From positions 1,382,368 through 1,446,367 of the forward strand of contig JASKMD010000022.1 of assembly GCA_030144725.1 (NCBI GenBank): DNA of 64,000 nt, read 5' to 3'. The stretch is from Haematococcus lacustris. Taxonomy: Eukaryota > Chlorophyta > Chlorophyceae > Chlamydomonadales > Haematococcaceae. Both the position numbers and the translations under genes were made by a program. This document shows, one piece after another, positions 60,465 to 64,000 of this stretch (the first letter of the stretch is position 1; each line of letters starts with the position of its first letter). The notes under the pieces are model-generated. The model was not told where the DNA came from. It did not search any database and was given only the letters and a program-made list of their open reading frames with translations.

Positions 60465-62950
60465 CTATTCGTATTGCCCTTCCATGTACATGTGTGTAGG
60501 ATTGTGGGTCGGGATATGCGTAGGGCCGGTTGCTATTGGTGTGTGTTCTGTATGGCTAATGATGTGGTGGATGTCCTTTTCCTTGCATTGGCGTATCTGC
60601 TCTCGTGAGCGGGTGTTGGGTGTGATGACGAAGAGTTGGTGCATAGTTCGCTTGGTTGTAGCTGAGATGCGTAGGAGGGGTGTGGGCGTCGTTTCCATGG
60701 AGTCCAGTAGGTTCCATGTGCCGTTCATGCATTTCATGGCCATGCTGTGGCCTTGTTTTCTGCAAAGGAAAGTGTGTGTACCGTATTGGGCAGCTAGGTT
60801 CCCTAGGTTATTAGCGGACCAGTCGCTGGGTTGGTTGAGTTGGGCAATGCTCTGTACTGCAAGGCCATAATGGGTGCGTAAGTACATCTCGATCACTTCG
60901 TCGGAGTAGCCATCTATGCCTCTTGCCATCAGCCATGCGCCGCGCTCTAGGGTATCGGTTAGTTGAGGGAGCCTGTTCTCGTAGAAGTTGTCTATGTCCT
61001 GCATGGTGACCCATTCATGTCCCGCAACATTGTTCAGGGAGTAGACTTGGCACGCAGAGCTATCCTTATCTTGTTGGAAGTGCTGAATGGCGGGGCCTGG
61101 GTTAGCTTCAACGTCTCCAGCGGCTAGCAAGAGCCATGCTACGTAGACATCCCGTGCGGCGATTATGGGGTTCAGAGTGTAGTTGGTCCAGTTAATTTCA
61201 CCTGTTGTTGTTTCATAGCAGTAGTAGACATGCAAGGTGCTATTGAACTGGTATACTGTGTATGTGCGGCCGTTGTTCACCCCATGTGTGGAGAGGTGGA
61301 ATCTATGGGCGACCTTGCAGAGAGAGCTAGAGGCGGCTAGGGAGCCATCTAGGCCTGTCATTAGGTTGCACCCAATTGCTCGTATGGCTGGCCTGCAGGC
61401 GCCTAATCGCTTTCCGTGGCGCTTTATGCATCGTCTGGATTCTTTAGCTGTGGGTGTGCGGCGTTGATGCAAGTTTGTTTTGATGGCATAGGTGCCCATA
61501 GTGAAGAGTAATAGGTAGTTCACTAGATTCTCTTGTTGATGGATGATTCTTCCTATTTGTGTGGCAGTGTGACGGTGGGCGGCGCAGGCAGTCTCGTGAT
61601 GTGGTTGAATGTTCACACTCCTTTTGGTTACATTGACTACATCGTACGCGTGTGACATGGTGCCCGAGCGGGGTGCGGGGGCAAGCAGAAGTGTAGAGCA
61701 TTCGTGTCGTAGCTCCAGTCCTCTATTACTATATAGTACCCCTATCTTAATGAGGTCTGGATTACTTCCCCGCCGCCGCATGTGCTGATCATGGCCTGTT
61801 GGGTGCGCGGGACACTGTAGCTCGCCAGTCCCACTCTTTCTCCGGTGCGGTTCTGTTGCGTGGGTCTCCTTCCACCTGCATGTATGGGTAGTGGTGGCCA
61901 TTGTGTGAGGGGCAGCAGGTGGGGCAGTGGGTGTGGCAGTATGCCGTGTGGTTGGTGGGTCAGTTGGTGTGGCGGCAGTTGGTTTAGTAGGTAGGGCAGC
62001 TGCGGGTGGGTTTGGAGATGGGGCTGCTGGTGGGACTGTGAGTGGGACTGCCGGTGAGTCTGCGGGTGGGGCTGTGGGTAAGGCTGTAGGTGGGGCTGCA
62101 GGTGGGGCTGTGGGTGGGGCTGCCGGTGAGTCTGCGGGTGGGGCTGTGGGTGAGGCTGTAGTCGGGGCTGCAGGTGGGGCTGTGGGTGGGGCTGCTGGTG
62201 GGGCTGTAGGTGGGGCTGTGGGTGGGGTTGTGGGTGGGGCTGTAGTTGGGGCTGGTGTTGGGGCTGTAGGTGGGGCTGCAAATGGGGCTGTAGTGGGAGG
62301 GGCAGGTGGTGTGGTCAATGGGGTAGTAGGCGGGGGGGTAGGTGGGGTGGTTTGTGGTGCAGCCGATGGGACGTCATATGGGGCAGCAGGTAGTGCAGTA
62401 GGTGCGGCATATGGTGCCCTAGTAGATGCCACAGGTGATGCAGCATATGACATTGCGAGTGTGGCAGTGGGAGGGGCAAGTGGGGCCGCTAGGTTCTCTG
62501 TGTGCTTGTGCTTGTTGGTGTCGTGCACATCAGGGTGGGTTGGTGTCATGTATATTGGTGGTGTATTGGTGCCGTGTATGTATGTGTCTTTTGTCTGTTT
62601 TACCTTGGTTGAGTCTTCAAGCTGATGGCAGGTCCATCGACTCCGCACCGTCCATCTCATCATACAGGTGTTGAAATGAGCTGGTGGAGTTGTGTCGCTT
62701 GAGGGGCTGCTTCGGCGGGGACTGCACGCATGGAGGGTAACGGCATGTGGTGATGGGTATATCGTGGGGCAGGAGTTGTGGGTGTTGCATGCGTGAGGAA
62801 GGGTGGATAGGGGTTGACAGGTGGTGTCATTGCTATGAATGGTGAGTTCATGGCATGCGTGTGGCTCAACTGTGGCGCAGGTCATGTGGTTGCATCTGGT
62901 AATAGATCTAGGGTGTTGGGGGTGTCCCAGGTTCTCCACTCCTCTGACCT
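60465..62950 (-). CDS. LINE 5' ORF part: Thr/Pro/Ala-rich region, 2A-like motif, first Cys-His protease-like domain
   Basis: The N-terminal part (62900-62350) is His/Thr/Cys-rich. A repetitive APPTAPPAAP region (62340-61950) follows, then a basic Cys/His-bearing stretch. A hydrophobic run (VYVAWLLLAA) leads into GDVEANPGP (61118-61092), the 2A consensus. Directly after it the protease-like domain starts: SACQVYSLNNVAGHEW (Cys codon 61052-61050) and QGHSMAMKCMNGTWNLLDS (His and Asp). The Cys ... His ... LDS order fits Josephin/OTU-like cysteine proteases; Dualen elements are known to carry an OTU-like protease. The frame ends at a single TAG (60465-60467) and continues open beyond it in the same frame. 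Confidence 0.75.
61092..61118 (-). other. 2A-like ribosome-skipping motif GDVEANPGP
   Basis: The motif matches the D(V/I)ExNPGP consensus exactly and is preceded by a hydrophobic Leu-rich stretch, as in active 2A sequences. It would separate the N-terminal region from the protease/APE/RT polyprotein during translation between Gly and Pro. Activity is inferred from the consensus. Confidence 0.85.
61950..62340 (-). repeat. Pro/Ala/Thr-coding minisatellite (12-15 bp units)
   Basis: Imperfect GCCCCACCTACA / GCCCCACCTGCA units encode APPT/APPA repeats in the LINE frame. In the other frame they give QPHPQPHLQPH, which is an artefact. Confidence 0.85.
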
Positions 62951-64000
62951 GTCGTTCATCGCTGGTGCGGCGTCCTCCGGTCCCTGCAGCCCGTGGTGGC
63001 AGGGACGCGGCTGCAGACTGGGCGCGGCCTGGCAGGAAGGTGCTGTTCCAGGGAGCCCCCATGGGTGGCCTGGACGTGGTGGCCATGGTCACTGGGCGCT
63101 GCGGCGGGTCTCGCCTTAGGCCTGGGGTAGGGTTGCCAATGATGTCCACCATCACAGTGTAGATATCCAGCACCTTGCGGGTGGCAGCTGCTCTGGCGCT
63201 GTCGGTGGTGGTGGCTGCAGCTTCCAGCATAGCCTTGACTAGGGGCAGGCATTGCGCCACCAGCTTGTCTAGGCTGGAGGTAATGGCCATCATCCTGCGG
63301 TTGGCCTCATGGCCTTGGTCCTTGTCCTCTACCAGCAGGTGCTGGCTGCTGTCCAGGAAGTCCTTGGCCCTGCGCTGATCCGCATGGGTTAGGTGGTACG
63401 CCTCAGCCATGGCAAAGCACGCTGCCTTATGCATTTCTGCCTTGCGCGACAAGGGCTGCATGCTGTCCGTGCCTACAGCCGCTGCGCTGCCAGTGTAGCT
63501 CTCGTCATGCCCCATGATGGTGATGGCCTTCTTGGAGCAGTCCTGGATCGGGTTGCCCTTGCTGCTCATGGCAGCCACAGTGTATACTGTGGCTGCGCGC
63601 TGCGGTCCACCCCCTGGATAGAGGTTGGTTTTGGCTCTGCTGCCCAGCCCCACTGCAGAGATGATGGCTGAGGAGCTGCTGCTGGCCAGTGACACGTGGT
63701 TAGGGGTGGCTGTGTAGTTGGCGACATTGCTAGCTGTTACAGCTGTGCCCTTGAGGGGCGGAGTGGCATTGGTGCCTGCCTGGAAGGTGGCATTGAGGGA
63801 CAGGTCCACCCCAAAGATGGCCAGGTAGGCCTCGGCCAGTCCCTTGATGGTAGAGGCCAGGCCAGCCATGCCAATGCCTGACGCAGTGCCGAGAATGAGC
63901 GCATGCTTGGTATTCAGCCCGCTGACCCTGCTGAACTGAGGCTGGGTCAGGGTGAACCTGACTTTGCTGCCGCTGACCGTCAGCTCACCCGCGCTCTGAA
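62951..64000 (-). CDS. Unrecognised reading frame running in from the window edge, fused in frame to the LINE
   Basis: The frame is open from the window end (GELTVSGSKVRFTLTQPQFS, then NTKHALILGTASGIGMAGLA) through to about 62950 and then into the LINE frame without a stop. It is GC-richer and Ala/Gly/Met-rich. Segments include AIISAVGLGSRAKTNLYPGG, ITIMGHDESYTGSAAAVGTD and a helical KAMLEAAATTTDSARAAATR. I do not recognise a family. It could be a distinct 5' gag-like ORF region of the LINE or the 3' part of another gene into which the LINE inserted. The Met at 63869 is internal. The boundary at 62950 is set by the change in composition and is approximate. Confidence 0.5.

Larger units (their letters stand above)
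33930..62950 (-). mobile_element. Dualen/RandI-type non-LTR retrotransposon, interrupted by three nested insertions
   Basis: The minus-strand coding parts are about 62950-58546, 42446-38721, 38375-36078 and 34195-34029, with a probable 3' end near 33930 at a short (CTT)n tail. The domain order is Thr/Pro-rich, 2A-like motif, two Cys-His protease-like domains, APE endonuclease, RT, PHD-like finger, RNase H, restriction-like endonuclease. Having both endonuclease types is the hallmark of Dualen/RandI elements described from Chlamydomonas. The unbroken length would be about 10.7 kb. Inactivating changes include a TAG near 60465, a frameshift just before the RT YADD box (about 40945), a frameshift in the RLE zinc motif (about 36540), and the insertions at 34204-36077, 38376-38720 and 42449-58545. 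The 5' boundary is uncertain. Confidence 0.8.

Overview
The window looks like a transposon-crowded stretch of a green-algal nuclear genome (Chlorophyta, probably Chlamydomonadales). The evidence is intron-dense genes with GT-AG introns, a secreted Ser/Pro-rich pherophorin-like protein, a calcium-dependent protein kinase (CDPK), and retroelement types known from Chlamydomonas and Volvox, above all a non-LTR element carrying both an APE-type and a restriction-like endonuclease (Dualen/RandI type). Species cannot be fixed from the sequence. A 500-base N gap lies at 6001-6500.

Layout. 0-5 kb: an unrecognised partial reading frame and a decayed Ty3/gypsy pol gene (minus). 5.5-5.8 kb and 13.4-14.0 kb: C-terminal and central fragments of what look like Fanzor/TnpB-like genes (minus). 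6.8-7.3 kb: a G-rich minisatellite. 9.0-12.2 kb: a two-exon hAT-like transposase gene (plus). 14.3-21.6 kb: a 17-exon CDPK gene (plus) whose predicted 1021-residue product ends in an unusual low-complexity tail of about 530 residues. 22.6-22.9 kb: a LINE 3' fragment. 24.9-28.6 kb: a pherophorin-like gene (minus). 28.8-32.9 kb: a long fold-back (inverted repeat) element.

33.9-62.9 kb is best read as one Dualen-like LINE on the minus strand, about 10.7 kb long originally, opened up by three nested insertions. It encodes, in order, a Thr/Pro/Ala-rich region, a 2A-like motif (GDVEANPGP), two tandem Cys-His protease-like domains, an APE endonuclease, reverse transcriptase, a PHD-like finger, RNase H and a restriction-like endonuclease. 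The insertions are: (a) a 1.87-kb hAT element with a perfect 8-bp target duplication, whose removal restores the reading frame; (b) a 345-bp MITE; (c) a 16.1-kb element with short terminal inverted repeats that is a giant palindrome built from CTACAGTACTGTAG satellites, (CAG)n arrays and (GGGCT)n arrays. A young copia element with identical LTRs and a 5-bp target duplication sits in the left arm of (c). The insertion order follows: LINE first, then palindromic element, then copia. The right edge (62.9-64 kb) is an open reading frame of different character that runs into the LINE frame without a stop.

The likely active host genes are the CDPK and the pherophorin-like gene. Nearly everything else is mobile DNA or its debris.
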